64,000 nucleotides of DNA from Proteus penneri (GTDB taxonomy: Bacteria > Pseudomonadota > Gammaproteobacteria > Enterobacterales > Enterobacteriaceae): assembly GCF_003144535.1 (NCBI RefSeq), contig NZ_PHFJ01000002.1, positions 62,001-126,000 on the forward strand. Direction: 5' to 3'. The position numbers and the translations under genes were made by a program. The notes under the pieces were generated by a model. That model searched no databases, had not been told where the DNA came from, and saw nothing but the letters and a program-made list of their open reading frames with translations. Shown here in pieces: positions 48,315 to 57,248 of the stretch (position 1 is its first letter; each line of letters opens with the position of its first letter).

Positions 48315-49202
48315 TTATAGCTGGATATTTTCTTTTAAGTAATCAATAAATAAACGTGTTTTTCTTGGGATATATTCACTATAAGGGAAAATAATATTAA
48401 CGGATTGTGTTAACAAAGAAATATCAGGAAACAGCACGACTAATTTCTCTTCCAATAATTCTTGATGAATGAACCAATGTGGTAAAATAGCCATTCCTGT
48501 ATGCGAAAGTACCATTTTTTTTAATGCCGAAATAGTATTAGTTTCAAAATAAGCATTTTGAGATAACTGAGAGAGTAAGATATTAAATTCTAAAGATGGT
48601 GAAAGTTTACTTTGACGTAAATTACTATTTGCTAAATAAGGAATAACCTTTAAGTCGTCGATAGTTTTTATTGAGAATTTCTGTAATAAACCAGGGGAAA
48701 TAACCAAACTTATCTTATAATCAGCCAGCTTTGTAGATCGGTAATTGCTATCTTTCAATGTACCAAGTCGAATAGCGAGATCAAGCTTATGGTTTATTAA
48801 ATCCTCAATAGAAGAATTAAATGCATATTGTATTTTTAGCTTTGGGTGTAACTGTATAAATTGATTGAGTAATGGCAAAATATAGTGTTCACCAAATTCA
48901 GTTGTTGAACTTAATCGTAACGATCCTTGCAGCTCTTGTTGTCCTAATCGCGCCTTATCCAAAGTTTGTTCTAACTGACTTAACACAAGACGAAAGTCTT
49001 GATAAAGCATTTCACCCGTTTCTGTCAGTGAAAATCGTCGAGTATTACGATTGAGTAAAGAGACATCCAATTCTGTTTCTAATGCTTTGATATGAATACT
49101 CACCATCGATTTACTTAGGCGCAAATATTTTGCTGCTTGAGTAAATGAACCGGTATCAACAACAGCAATAAAAGAGCGAATTCGATCAATTTGATTTTGC
49201 AT
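48315..49202 (-). CDS. LysR-family transcriptional regulator
   Basis: A 295-residue LTTR. The N-terminal winged helix-turn-helix (about 1-60) contains GSFTQAAKYLRLSKSMVSIHIKALE. The effector domain starts near residue 90 (LQGSLRLSSTTEFGEHYILP). It is divergent from an MFS gene across 89 bp with a palindrome, so it probably controls that gene. The inducer is not predictable. With the MFS and NTF2-like genes it interrupts the usual cyd-tol neighbourhood. Confidence 0.88.
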   Translation of the reverse strand: MQNQIDRIRSFIAVVDTGSFTQAAKYLRLSKSMVSIHIKALETELDVSLLNRNTRRFSLTETGEMLYQDFRLVLSQLEQTLDKARLGQQELQGSLRLSSTTEFGEHYILPLLNQFIQLHPKLKIQYAFNSSIEDLINHKLDLAIRLGTLKDSNYRSTKLADYKISLVISPGLLQKFSIKTIDDLKVIPYLANSNLRQSKLSPSLEFNILLSQLSQNAYFETNTISALKKMVLSHTGMAILPHWFIHQELLEEKLVVLFPDISLLTQSVNIIFPYSEYIPRKTRLFIDYLKENIQL

Positions 49203-49246
49203 GATTGTTTACTCTGATTAAACAATAAATTCTATTTTGTCAGATA

Positions 49247-49259
49247 GACGAAATTCGTC
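49247..49259. promoter_or_regulatory. Palindrome in the LysR-MFS divergent spacer
   Basis: GACGAA-A-TTCGTC is a perfect 13-bp palindrome about 33 bp before the MFS start. It is a candidate LysR-regulator binding site, inferred from position and symmetry. Confidence 0.4.
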
Positions 49260-49291
49260 AATATTCCGTACTCTATGTGCGGAGGATTTTT

Positions 49292-50662
49292 ATGACTTAC
49301 CGCTATCGAATTGCATCTATATTTTTGCTGGGCTTTTTTATCGATTGTATTAACATTTTTATGTCAGCCATTGCATTACCTGCAATAGCCAATGATATGC
49401 AGATCTCTATCGTTTCTGTTACATGGGTTTCAAATAGTTATATTCTGGGATTAACATTAATTATTCCCTTGAGTCACTGGTTATCTCAACGTTTTGGAAT
49501 TAAAGCATTGATGGTAACGTCAATGTTGATGTTTAGTTTATCGGTCGCATTAGTCGGATATTCTCACGCTTTCAGCGAACTTATTTTTTGGCGCTTTATT
49601 CAAGGTGTGAGTGGTGGACTGCTAATCCCAATCGGACAAGCATTAACTTTTCAATATTTTCAAGGACATGAAAGAAGCAAAATATCAACGATCATTATGG
49701 CGATAGCTTTGATTGCACCGGCAATATCACCGACATTAGGTGGATTTATTGTTGATGTTGTTTCGTGGCGTTGGGTTTTTTATAGTAATATTCCATTCTC
49801 ATTGTTAACTGCGTTTCTGGCCTTTATCTGGGTAAAAGAGCCTTTACCTAAAGAAAATGTTATACCTGATATTAAAGGGATCATTCTTATTAGTTTGATC
49901 ATTGTATCTGGATTGTTCGCATTATCTGCTTATGGTGAATATCACTCAACATTATTTGCCTTAGTGATTGCCGCACTTTCAACAAATTTTGCTGTACTTT
50001 ATTATTACCATTATCGGCATCATTCATCGCCGGTTATTAATTTAGCATTATTAAAAAATAGAAATCTATCACTCTCTATTTTTATTTATTACTGTATTCC
50101 AGGTCTTTTTACTGGGGTGAATATTCTCGCTATTTTTTATTTACAACAATATTTAAAATTTACTGCTCAAGGAACAGGTTTTTTCATGTTGTTGTATGCA
50201 CTGGGTGCTTTTATTTCAATGACAATAAGTGGTGCACTTTATAATAAATTAGGTATGAAATATTTATTTATAATTGCATTGCTATTGCACAGTATTGGTA
50301 TTTCTTTATTAACATTTGTAAATAGTAATACAGATATTCCATTACTGATTATTGCCTATCTAATTATCGGAGTGGGTGGGGGGATTGGTGCTAACACCGC
50401 TCAAACCACAGCGTTGTATGACTTTAGTACACAAAAATTAGTTCAAGCAAGTATTATTTGGAATATTAATAGACAAGTTGTTTTTAGTATCGGGGCAACT
50501 ATGGTTGCTATGTTATTTAATATTCTTTCTCTTTTTTGTTTACCACAAACAGCTTATAGCATGACCTTTTTAATATGTGCATTGATAGGCATATTACCTC
50601 TTACTTTATTATTTACAATAAAGAAAAAAGTGATTACACAGGAAACACAAGATGAATTTTAA
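49292..50662 (+). CDS. MFS transporter, DHA2/EmrB-like
   Basis: A 456-residue inner-membrane transporter with 12 to 14 hydrophobic helices. Conserved points are FFIDCINIFMSAIALPAIA in helix 1, WVSNSYILGLTLIIPLSHWL (motif D1 region), FQGVSGG-like IQGVSGGLLIP (motif B) and ISPTLGGFIVD (motif C of exporters). I chose ATG 49292 because GGAGG lies at 49281-49285; an earlier in-frame start (49277) is less supported. It overlaps the following gene by 11 bases. The substrate is unknown. Confidence 0.85.
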   Translation: MTYRYRIASIFLLGFFIDCINIFMSAIALPAIANDMQISIVSVTWVSNSYILGLTLIIPLSHWLSQRFGIKALMVTSMLMFSLSVALVGYSHAFSELIFWRFIQGVSGGLLIPIGQALTFQYFQGHERSKISTIIMAIALIAPAISPTLGGFIVDVVSWRWVFYSNIPFSLLTAFLAFIWVKEPLPKENVIPDIKGIILISLIIVSGLFALSAYGEYHSTLFALVIAALSTNFAVLYYYHYRHHSSPVINLALLKNRNLSLSIFIYYCIPGLFTGVNILAIFYLQQYLKFTAQGTGFFMLLYALGAFISMTISGALYNKLGMKYLFIIALLLHSIGISLLTFVNSNTDIPLLIIAYLIIGVGGGIGANTAQTTALYDFSTQKLVQASIIWNINRQVVFSIGATMVAMLFNILSLFCLPQTAYSMTFLICALIGILPLTLLFTIKKKVITQETQDEF

Positions 50663-51059
50663 TACTGACTCAATTATAGAAAGCATTAAATCTTTGCATG
50701 ATGAGATTGAAACAGTTTTTACACAATACCCACTATCAGTTGATGCCATTACAAAAATAGAAAACCTTTTATCTCAAGAGTTTTCAATGGTAGGGATCAG
50801 TGGGAAAGCAGTGAGTTATGATGACGTTATCGCGATGTTCAGACAAAATGCAGGAAAAAGACGTGGTCTGAAAATACAAACGAGAGATTATAAAATAATT
50901 TATCAGTCAGATTGTTTGGCGCTTGTCAGATATCAAGAAATACACAGTGAAAATAAGAAAATTCTTATGCGCGAATCTGTAGTGTTATTGAGACGTAATT
51001 CTCATGATGAGTGTTGGCAATGGCACTATCTTCATGAAACTCCAATCGTAAGTAATTAA
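50652..51059 (+). CDS. Small NTF2/DUF4440-like protein
   Basis: A 135-residue soluble protein whose pattern (VGISGKAVSYDDVIAMF, then DYKIIYQSDCLALVRYQEI, then WQWHYLHETPI) suggests an NTF2-like fold of the DUF4440 type. No catalytic residues can be assigned. It begins inside the end of the MFS gene, so the two are co-transcribed and translationally coupled. It may act on the transported compound; that is only inference from context. Confidence 0.65.
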   Translation: MNFNTDSIIESIKSLHDEIETVFTQYPLSVDAITKIENLLSQEFSMVGISGKAVSYDDVIAMFRQNAGKRRGLKIQTRDYKIIYQSDCLALVRYQEIHSENKKILMRESVVLLRRNSHDECWQWHYLHETPIVSN

Positions 51060-51072
51060 TTGATTTATATAT

Positions 51073-51099
51073 AAAACCAGTTTTTAACTGGTTTTTTTT
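51073..51099 (+). terminator. Rho-independent terminator after the NTF2-like gene
   Basis: A 10-bp stem, AAAACCAGTT with AACTGGTTTT, has a TTT loop and a T tract. Confidence 0.85.
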
Positions 51100-51369
51100 C
51101 TGTCATTAAAAATAATACTATTAAATTAAACAATCTATGAATTTCTAATTAGCAAGCATTTTTATGCTGTCTTAATAAAAATATTTTTTCTATTCAGAGC
51201 ACAAAGCATATTGCGTGTTGCAAAGAAGAGTTTATGATTGGCGCCTGAAAACTGCGTTTTCTATTCTTTACGTTACTACGATTCCCTTAGAGCGACCTCT
51301 TAAGTATAGTTAGATAACCTATAGCTACATTATTTATGGACTTAACTCGGGAAAGGTAATGGAGGTAAT
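51100..51369. other. Spacer upstream of ybgC
   Basis: A noncoding 270-bp spacer that must carry the tol-pal operon promoter. No gene is seen. Confidence 0.4.
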
Positions 51370-51765
51370 ATGCAGTTTCTTTGGCCTGTTCGTGTTTATT
51401 ATGAAGATACTGATGCCGGTGGTGTTGTTTATCATGCCAGTTATCTGAAATATTTTGAACGCGCTAGAACTGAACTACTCAGAGAAAAAGGTTTTCATCA
51501 GCATGATTTACGGGAGTATGATCATGTTGTATTTGTTGTACGTAAATTATCAATAGAATATATTGCGCCAGCTCGACTTGATAATCTTTTGCAAGTAGAA
51601 AGTGAAATTACCACATTGCGTGGTGCTTCAATGACATTTTCTCAAAAGATTATTAATGAAGATGGTTGTGTATTATGTAGCGCAGAAGTGCTTGTTGTCT
51701 GCGTAGATTCATCAAAAATGAAGCCAGTAGCGCTTCCCAAGTCCATTATCGCGGAGTTTAAGTAG
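51370..51765 (+). CDS. ybgC: YbgC, tol-pal system acyl-CoA thioesterase
   Basis: Hot-dog-fold thioesterase linked to phospholipid metabolism. The 131-residue protein has the 4-hydroxybenzoyl-CoA thioesterase motif [24 protein letters not shown], whose catalytic Asp lies in DTDAGG. GGAGG is present upstream. It is the first gene of the tol-pal operon, and its TAG stop overlaps the tolQ GTG start. Confidence 0.95.
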   Translation: MQFLWPVRVYYEDTDAGGVVYHASYLKYFERARTELLREKGFHQHDLREYDHVVFVVRKLSIEYIAPARLDNLLQVESEITTLRGASMTFSQKIINEDGCVLCSAEVLVVCVDSSKMKPVALPKSIIAEFK

Positions 51766-52451
51766 TGGCTGACATGAATGTTATCGATCTCTTTCTAAAA
51801 GCAGGGCTTTTAGTTAAGTTGATCATGTTGCTTTTAATCGGATTTTCTATTGCATCTTGGGCGATTATTATTCAGCGAACTAAAGTTCTGAATGCCGCCG
51901 ATCGTGAAGCTGCAGATTTTGAAGATAAATTCTGGTCAGGTACTGATTTGGCTCGTTTATATAAAGATAGCCAAGCTCGCCGTGATGAATTATCTGGCTC
52001 AGAGCAAATTTTTCATTCTGGCTTTAAAGAATTTGCCCGTTTGCATCAAGCAAGCGTTCATGCTCCTGATGCAGTTGTTAATGGGGCATCAAGAGCAATG
52101 CGTGTTTCTTTCAATCGTGAATTAGAATCTTTAGAAACTCATATTCCTTTCCTCGGCACTGTTGGTTCTATCAGCCCATATATTGGTCTGTTTGGTACAG
52201 TATGGGGAATTATGCATGCATTTATTGCATTAGGTAGTGTTAAACAAGCAACATTACAAATGGTTGCTCCCGGCATTGCTGAAGCGTTGATTGCAACAGC
52301 TATCGGTTTATTTGCGGCAATCCCCGCAGTTATGGCTTATAACCGGTTTACGCAGCGTGTAAATAAACTGGAACAAAGTTACGATAACTTTATGGAAGAG
52401 TTCCTGACGATTTTACATCGCCAAGCTTTTGCCTCCGCAGAAAAGAAATAG
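51765..52451 (+). CDS. tolQ: TolQ, Tol-Pal inner-membrane motor subunit
   Basis: Forms the proton-driven motor with TolR and energises TolA during cell constriction. The 228 residues (E. coli 230) have three transmembrane helices, about 16-36, 135-157 and 170-190. The conserved pore segments are [26 protein letters not shown] and [16 protein letters not shown]. The start is GTG 51765, overlapping the ybgC stop by one base. Confidence 0.97.
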   Translation: MADMNVIDLFLKAGLLVKLIMLLLIGFSIASWAIIIQRTKVLNAADREAADFEDKFWSGTDLARLYKDSQARRDELSGSEQIFHSGFKEFARLHQASVHAPDAVVNGASRAMRVSFNRELESLETHIPFLGTVGSISPYIGLFGTVWGIMHAFIALGSVKQATLQMVAPGIAEALIATAIGLFAAIPAVMAYNRFTQRVNKLEQSYDNFMEEFLTILHRQAFASAEKK

Positions 52452-52473
52452 TTAACGCAGAAGGAGAGAGCTG

Positions 52474-52899
52474 ATGGCACGGGGTCGCAGTAGCCGCCGA
52501 GGCGTAAAATCAGAGATTAACATTGTTCCTTTGCTCGACGTATTATTAGTGCTGTTACTTATTTTCATGGCAACGGCACCTATTATCTCGCAAAGTGTTG
52601 AAGTTGATCTTCCTGAAGCAACAGAGACACAAACTGTTTCAAGTAGTGATAACCCTCCTGTGATTGTCGAAGTGGCAGGGGTTGGGCAATACAATATTCG
52701 TGTTGATCAGGAAGTATTAGAATTATTACCACAAGAACAGATTATGGCTGAAGCTAAACGACAACTGGAAAAAAATCCGAAAGTTGTATTTCTTATTGGC
52801 GGTGCTAAAGATGTTCCTTATGATGAGATAATTAAAGCGCTCAACATGTTACGTCAAGCAGGTGTTAAATCTGTAGGTTTAATGACTCAACCTATGTAA
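52474..52899 (+). CDS. tolR: TolR, Tol-Pal motor subunit
   Basis: ExbD/TolR-family protein of 141 residues. It has one N-terminal helix (about 17-37) containing the essential Asp in NIVPLLDVLLVLLLIFM, and a periplasmic domain binding peptidoglycan. AAGGAG precedes the ATG. It lies between tolQ and tolA. Confidence 0.97.
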   Translation: MARGRSSRRGVKSEINIVPLLDVLLVLLLIFMATAPIISQSVEVDLPEATETQTVSSSDNPPVIVEVAGVGQYNIRVDQEVLELLPQEQIMAEAKRQLEKNPKVVFLIGGAKDVPYDEIIKALNMLRQAGVKSVGLMTQPM

Positions 52900-52915
52900 T
52901 TAGGTTGAAATAAGT

Positions 52916-53995
52916 TTGGATAATAGCGTGGGAAAGAAAACGAAGCCAATTCGAAGTAAATTGAGCGGTTCAGTTATCTTGTCTACCGCCTTGCATTTAC
53001 TCGTTATAGCCTTACTTATCTGGGGTTCGTTAACTCAGAAATGGGATTTAGGTGGTGGCGGTGGATCTGATGGACAAGTTATTGATGCTATTATGGTCGA
53101 TCCTAATGCTGTGGTGCAACAGTATAATCAGCAAAAAGCGCAACAAGCTAACGTCCAAAAAGCCGAGCAAGAGCGTAAAGAGCGAGCTGAGCAACAAGAA
53201 GAAGAGTTGCGTCAGCAGCAAATGAAAGAACAAGAACGTTTGAAAACGTTAGAAGTTGAACGTTTACAAGCAAAAGAGGCGGCAGAGGCTCAAAAGCGTG
53301 AAGCAGCATTAGCTGCCGCTAAAGCAAAAGAAGAACAAAAGGTTGCAGAAGAAGCGGCTGCGCAAGCAAAAGCTGAACGTGATCGCATTTTAAAAGAGCA
53401 AACAGATGCTAAAAAACAAGCAGAAGCTGAAGCGAAAAAACAAGCTGAATTAGCCGCAAAGCAAAAAGCGGAAGAGGCGAAAGCTAAAGCTGAGGCAGAT
53501 GCTAAAGCGAAAGCAGAAGCTGAAGCCAAAGCGAAAGCTGAAGCGGACGCTAAAGCCAAAGCAGCCGCAGAAGCAAAAGCCAAAGCAGCAGCAGAGGCTA
53601 AAGCAAAAGCCGCAGCTCAACAGCAAAGTAAAGCAGTAGATAGTTTACTTGATGGTTTAATGGCTGATGGTAATAAACAAAGTGGTGCAGCCGCCGCTGG
53701 TCAAGGCGGTGGAAATCGTACTGGTGCCAATAATGCAGGTGTTGCTACTTATATTGGACAAGTAAAAACGGCTATTGAGCAAAAGTTTATTGACCCTGAG
53801 TTGTATAAAGGGCGAACTTGTGAGCTAAAAGTCAGTATTGCACCTGATGGCTTGTTAATCAGTGCGAAGGTTGTAGGGGGGGACCCTTCTTTATGTCAAG
53901 TGGCATTAAGAGCAGCAAATACCGCTAAATTACCGAAGCCACCGAAAGATGTTTATGAACAAGTAAAATCATCAGTAATTGAGTTTAAACCATAA
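52916..53995 (+). CDS. tolA: TolA, Tol-Pal energy-transducing protein
   Basis: Spans the periplasm from the TolQR motor to TolB and Pal. The 359 residues include a transmembrane helix near 19-41 (containing SGSVILSTALHLLVIALLIW) and a long Ala/Lys/Glu/Gln-rich helical domain about 65-245 with many AEAKAKA-type repeats. The C-terminal globular domain III is about 265-359. The start is uncertain: TTG 52916 or GTG 52928, since no ATG fits; E. coli tolA also begins with GTG. The repeat makes codon phase slips possible, but the frame is intact. Confidence 0.95.
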   Translation: MDNSVGKKTKPIRSKLSGSVILSTALHLLVIALLIWGSLTQKWDLGGGGGSDGQVIDAIMVDPNAVVQQYNQQKAQQANVQKAEQERKERAEQQEEELRQQQMKEQERLKTLEVERLQAKEAAEAQKREAALAAAKAKEEQKVAEEAAAQAKAERDRILKEQTDAKKQAEAEAKKQAELAAKQKAEEAKAKAEADAKAKAEAEAKAKAEADAKAKAAAEAKAKAAAEAKAKAAAQQQSKAVDSLLDGLMADGNKQSGAAAAGQGGGNRTGANNAGVATYIGQVKTAIEQKFIDPELYKGRTCELKVSIAPDGLLISAKVVGGDPSLCQVALRAANTAKLPKPPKDVYEQVKSSVIEFKP

Positions 53996-54137
53996 AACTG
54001 TCTGATTGTAGGAAAACACACACTAATTTATATCTATTTTAGAATGTTATTGATGCGTTGTATGGTGTTGTTGAAAAGCGTTTGTTACTATTCTGTGCGT
54101 TATTGCGTAATAACCGCAATAATAAAAGGGAGACATG

Positions 54138-55433
54138 ATGAAGCAGGCATTAAATGTTATCTTCGGGCTTTTAATTTTATGCGTAACCACTCTGGCTAAC
54201 GCTGAAGTTCGAATTGAAATTACACAAGGGGTGAATACTGCACGCCCTATCGGTGTTGTTCCTTTTAAATGGGAAGGCACTGGTCAAATGCCAGAAGATA
54301 TCGCTGGTGTGATTGCAGCAGATTTACGTAATAGCGGAAAGTTTAATCCTATTGATGTATCACGTATACCTCAACAGCCTGTCACGGCTTCTGAAGTCCA
54401 ACCTGCATTATGGACTGCATTAGGGATTGATTCTGTTGTTGTTGGACGCGTACAACCGTCAGCGGATGGTCAATATTTAGTAAGCTATCAGCTAGTTGAC
54501 GTTGCGGGCTCTCCAGGCGCGGTTTTATCTCAAAGCGAGTTTAAGGTCCCATCTAAATGGCTACGTTATTCTGCTCACACAGCCAGTGATGAAGTGTTTG
54601 AAAAACTGACAGGTATTCGTGGGGCATTCCGTACACGTATTGCTTATGTTGTTGTGACTAATGGTGGCGCATATCCTTATGAATTACGCGTTTCTGACTA
54701 TGATGGTTTTAACCAAGATCGTGTTTATCGTTCATCACAGCCATTAATGTCACCAGCATGGTCACCAGATGGTGCTAAACTTGCATATGTGACCTTTGAA
54801 AGTGGTCAATCTGCTTTAGTGGTACAAACATTAGCAACAGGTGAAATTCGTCAAATAGCATCATTCCCAAGACATAATGGTGCACCATCGTTTTCACCAG
54901 ATGGCTCTAAACTTGCATTTGCTCTTTCTAAGAGTGGTAGCTTAAATCTGTATGTTATGGATTTAGCCAGTGGAAATATGACACAGGTAACCAATGGCAG
55001 AAGTAATAATACTGAGCCAAATTGGATGCCAGATGGACAAACCTTAGTCTATACTTCAGATCAAGGTGGACGTCCACAAATTTACAAGGTTAATATTAAC
55101 GGAGGAACGCCTGAGCGTATTACGTGGGAAGGTAAACAAAACCAAAATCCTGCAGTAAGCCCAGATGGCAGTTTCTTAGTTATGGTGAGTTCTGAAAGCG
55201 GTAGGCAACATATCGCTAAGCAGGATCTGGAAACGAATTCCGTACAATATCTAACAGATACGTTTCTGGATGAAACGCCAAGCATCGCGCCTAACGGCAC
55301 AATGGTTATTTATAGCTCTACACAAGGCTTAGGCACCATTTTGCAGCTAGTATCGACTGATGGACGTTTCAAAGCGCGTCTTCCGGCGACTGATGGTCAG
55401 GTTAAATCGCCTGCCTGGTCGCCGTTTATGTGA
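54138..55433 (+). CDS. tolB: TolB, periplasmic beta-propeller of Tol-Pal
   Basis: Periplasmic protein that links TolA and Pal. The 431 residues have a signal peptide ending near ANA-EVRIEI, an N-terminal domain and a six-bladed propeller with repeated SPDG(S/A)KLA motifs. ATG 54138 was preferred over ATG 54135 because GGGAG lies 5 bases upstream of it. The TolA-box region at the mature N-terminus is conserved. Confidence 0.97.
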   Translation: MKQALNVIFGLLILCVTTLANAEVRIEITQGVNTARPIGVVPFKWEGTGQMPEDIAGVIAADLRNSGKFNPIDVSRIPQQPVTASEVQPALWTALGIDSVVVGRVQPSADGQYLVSYQLVDVAGSPGAVLSQSEFKVPSKWLRYSAHTASDEVFEKLTGIRGAFRTRIAYVVVTNGGAYPYELRVSDYDGFNQDRVYRSSQPLMSPAWSPDGAKLAYVTFESGQSALVVQTLATGEIRQIASFPRHNGAPSFSPDGSKLAFALSKSGSLNLYVMDLASGNMTQVTNGRSNNTEPNWMPDGQTLVYTSDQGGRPQIYKVNINGGTPERITWEGKQNQNPAVSPDGSFLVMVSSESGRQHIAKQDLETNSVQYLTDTFLDETPSIAPNGTMVIYSSTQGLGTILQLVSTDGRFKARLPATDGQVKSPAWSPFM

Positions 55434-55478
55434 TGCATAAAAATTATGTATGGCAAACAAATAAAGGAACAAATAGAG

Positions 55479-55973
55479 ATGCAATTAAACAAAGTGTTTA
55501 AAGGGTTGATGTTAGCATTACCACTCGTTGCTGTTGCAGCATGTAGCTCAAACAAAAACGACGATCAAACTGATACAAACAATGTACCAGTTGTTGAACA
55601 AGGTCCTACTGCTGAAGAATTAGCACGTCAGCAATTAGAACAACTGAAACAACAAAACATCGTTTACTTCGGTTTTGACAAATATGACATTAGCTCAGAC
55701 TACGCTAACCTGTTAGATGCACACGCTGCATTCCTGCGTGCTAATCCTTCAGTACGTATCACTGTAGAAGGTCATGCGGATGAACGCGGTACTCCAGAAT
55801 ACAACATCGCGCTGGGCGAACGTCGTGCTAACGCTGTGAAAATGTACCTGCAAGGTAAAGGCGTATCAGCTGAACAACTGTCAATCGTTTCTTACGGTAA
55901 AGAAAAACCAGCTGTACTGGGTCATGACGAAGCCGCTTATGCGAAAAACCGTCGTGCAGTACTGGATTACTAA
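55479..55973 (+). CDS. pal: Pal, peptidoglycan-associated lipoprotein
   Basis: Outer-membrane lipoprotein anchoring the envelope to peptidoglycan. At 164 residues it is slightly shorter than E. coli Pal (173), mainly in the linker after the lipid anchor. The lipobox VAVAAC puts the modified cysteine near residue 21. The OmpA-like domain carries [24 protein letters not shown] 55479 ([11 protein letters not shown]) matches the family; an ATG at 55446 is in frame but would spoil the signal peptide. Confidence 0.97.
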   Translation: MQLNKVFKGLMLALPLVAVAACSSNKNDDQTDTNNVPVVEQGPTAEELARQQLEQLKQQNIVYFGFDKYDISSDYANLLDAHAAFLRANPSVRITVEGHADERGTPEYNIALGERRANAVKMYLQGKGVSAEQLSIVSYGKEKPAVLGHDEAAYAKNRRAVLDY

Positions 55974-55982
55974 GAGAACGGC

Positions 55983-56750
55983 ATGAACAACAGTAACTTC
56001 AGACCTTTCTTGATGAGTCTGTTGTTACTGGTTGGCGTAGCGGCTCCTGTAGCCGCTATTGCCCAAGCGCCAATCAGTAATATCGGTTCAGGTTCGACCG
56101 ATGAACGACTCGCCCAACTTGAGCGTTTTTCAAATGCTCACAGCCAGCTTTTGACTCAATTACAGCAACAACTCGCTGATTCTCAGCGTGATATTGATAT
56201 GTTACGTGGTCAAATTCAGGAAAATCAATATCAGTTAAATCAAGTTGTTGAACGCCAACGCAATATCTATCAACAATTAGATAGCCTTGGTGGTGGAGCT
56301 TCAACATCAACAGAAGCCACCCAATCTGATAATACTGCTTCTTCAACATCTCCTGCGGCAACTAATTCAGGGCAAGGTGATGAGAAGGCTGATTATAATG
56401 CAGCAATTGATATCGTATTGAATTCAAAAGATTACGATAAGGCAATTGTTGAATTAAACAACTTTATCAATAACTATCCAAAATCTAGCTATCAATCAAA
56501 TGCACAATTTTGGTTGGGTCAGATGTATTACTTAAAAGGTAATAAGGATCAGGCAGCAAGCACCTTTGCTATTGTTGTTAAAAACTATCCAAAATCTCAA
56601 AAAGCAAGTGAAGCCTTTTATAAAATTGGTTTAATTATGCAAGAGAAAGGGCAAAAGGATAATGCTAAAGCTGTTTACCAACAAGTGATTAAGCAATATC
56701 CAAATAGCGCTGGCGCTAAATTAGCGCAAAAGCAGCTAGGAACACTCTAA
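55983..56750 (+). CDS. cpoB: CpoB (YbgF), Tol-Pal and PBP1B coordinator
   Basis: Periplasmic protein that coordinates peptidoglycan synthesis and outer-membrane constriction. The 255 residues comprise a signal peptide (cleavage near AIAQ-A), an N-terminal coiled coil rich in Gln (about 40-105), a Ser/Thr linker (110-130) and TPR repeats in the C-terminal half (AIVELNNFINNYPKSSY and later copies). It is last in the tol-pal operon. Confidence 0.95.
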   Translation: MNNSNFRPFLMSLLLLVGVAAPVAAIAQAPISNIGSGSTDERLAQLERFSNAHSQLLTQLQQQLADSQRDIDMLRGQIQENQYQLNQVVERQRNIYQQLDSLGGGASTSTEATQSDNTASSTSPAATNSGQGDEKADYNAAIDIVLNSKDYDKAIVELNNFINNYPKSSYQSNAQFWLGQMYYLKGNKDQAASTFAIVVKNYPKSQKASEAFYKIGLIMQEKGQKDNAKAVYQQVIKQYPNSAGAKLAQKQLGTL

Positions 56751-56756
56751 TTATTG

Positions 56757-56789
56757 ACCCCGTAATGTAAAATGTTGCATTTTCGGGGT
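56757..56789 (+). terminator. Weak hairpin after cpoB
   Basis: Short stem ACCCCG with CGGGGT and a long loop, no clean T tract; a possible tol-pal terminator. Confidence 0.3.
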
Positions 56790-56836
56790 TAAATGATTGT
56801 TTTTTCAACGGTTGAATGTTTTTTTGAAAAAAAACG

Positions 56837-56864
56837 TTGCACAAATACATTAAATCAGTATTAT
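56837..56864 (+). promoter_or_regulatory. Promoter of the tRNA-Lys pair
   Basis: The -35 TTGCAC, a 16-bp spacer and the -10 TATTAT are followed by a GC-rich discriminator (ACCCGCCG), typical of stringently controlled stable RNA promoters. It lies 40 bp before the first tRNA. Confidence 0.65.
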
Positions 56865-56904
56865 TACCCGCCGTTGCCACAGAGAATGTGGCGAGTTCGA
56901 AAAA

Positions 56905-56980
56905 GGGTCGTTAGCTCAGTCGGTAGAGCAGTTGACTTTTAATCAATTGGTCGGGCGTTCGAATCGCCCACGACCCACCA
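56905..56980 (+). tRNA. tRNA-Lys (anticodon TTT), copy 1
   Basis: A 76-base tRNA with a 7-bp acceptor (GGGTCGT with ACGACCC), D stem GCTC/GAGC and anticodon loop CTTTTAA (anticodon TTT). The T arm is GGGCG-TTCGAAT-CGCCC and the CCA is encoded. It follows cpoB as in E. coli lysT. Confidence 0.98.
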
Positions 56981-57011
56981 TTTTCGAATACCAATCCGTT
57001 TTTATTGAAAT

Positions 57012-57087
57012 GGGTCGTTAGCTCAGTCGGTAGAGCAGTTGACTTTTAATCAATTGGTCGGGCGTTCGAATCGCCCACGACCCACCA
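57012..57087 (+). tRNA. tRNA-Lys (anticodon TTT), copy 2
   Basis: Identical in all 76 bases to copy 1, after a 31-base spacer, so probably the same transcript. The tRNA-Val genes of the E. coli cluster are not present here. Confidence 0.98.
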
Positions 57088-57248
57088 TTTCAAACCCTTC
57101 CGTATATATCTATCATTTCTTAAACAGTAAATAACGTTTATTATCTTTCTATTTTTTGATAGTGCAGTTCACCACTTTATTAAGCAATGAAGATAGTTTT
57201 ATCCCAATTGAAAAAACTATCAGGTCTTAATCTGTAATAATGTTCAAA

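Noticed and set aside
53048-53583. Ala/Ser-rich and Leu-rich minus-strand frames within tolA
   Set aside because: They arise from the reverse complement of the repetitive Ala/Lys/Glu coding region and have no independent start context.
53290-53630. tolA Ala/Lys repeats as a tandem-repeat anomaly
   Set aside because: This is the normal long helical domain II of TolA in enterobacteria.
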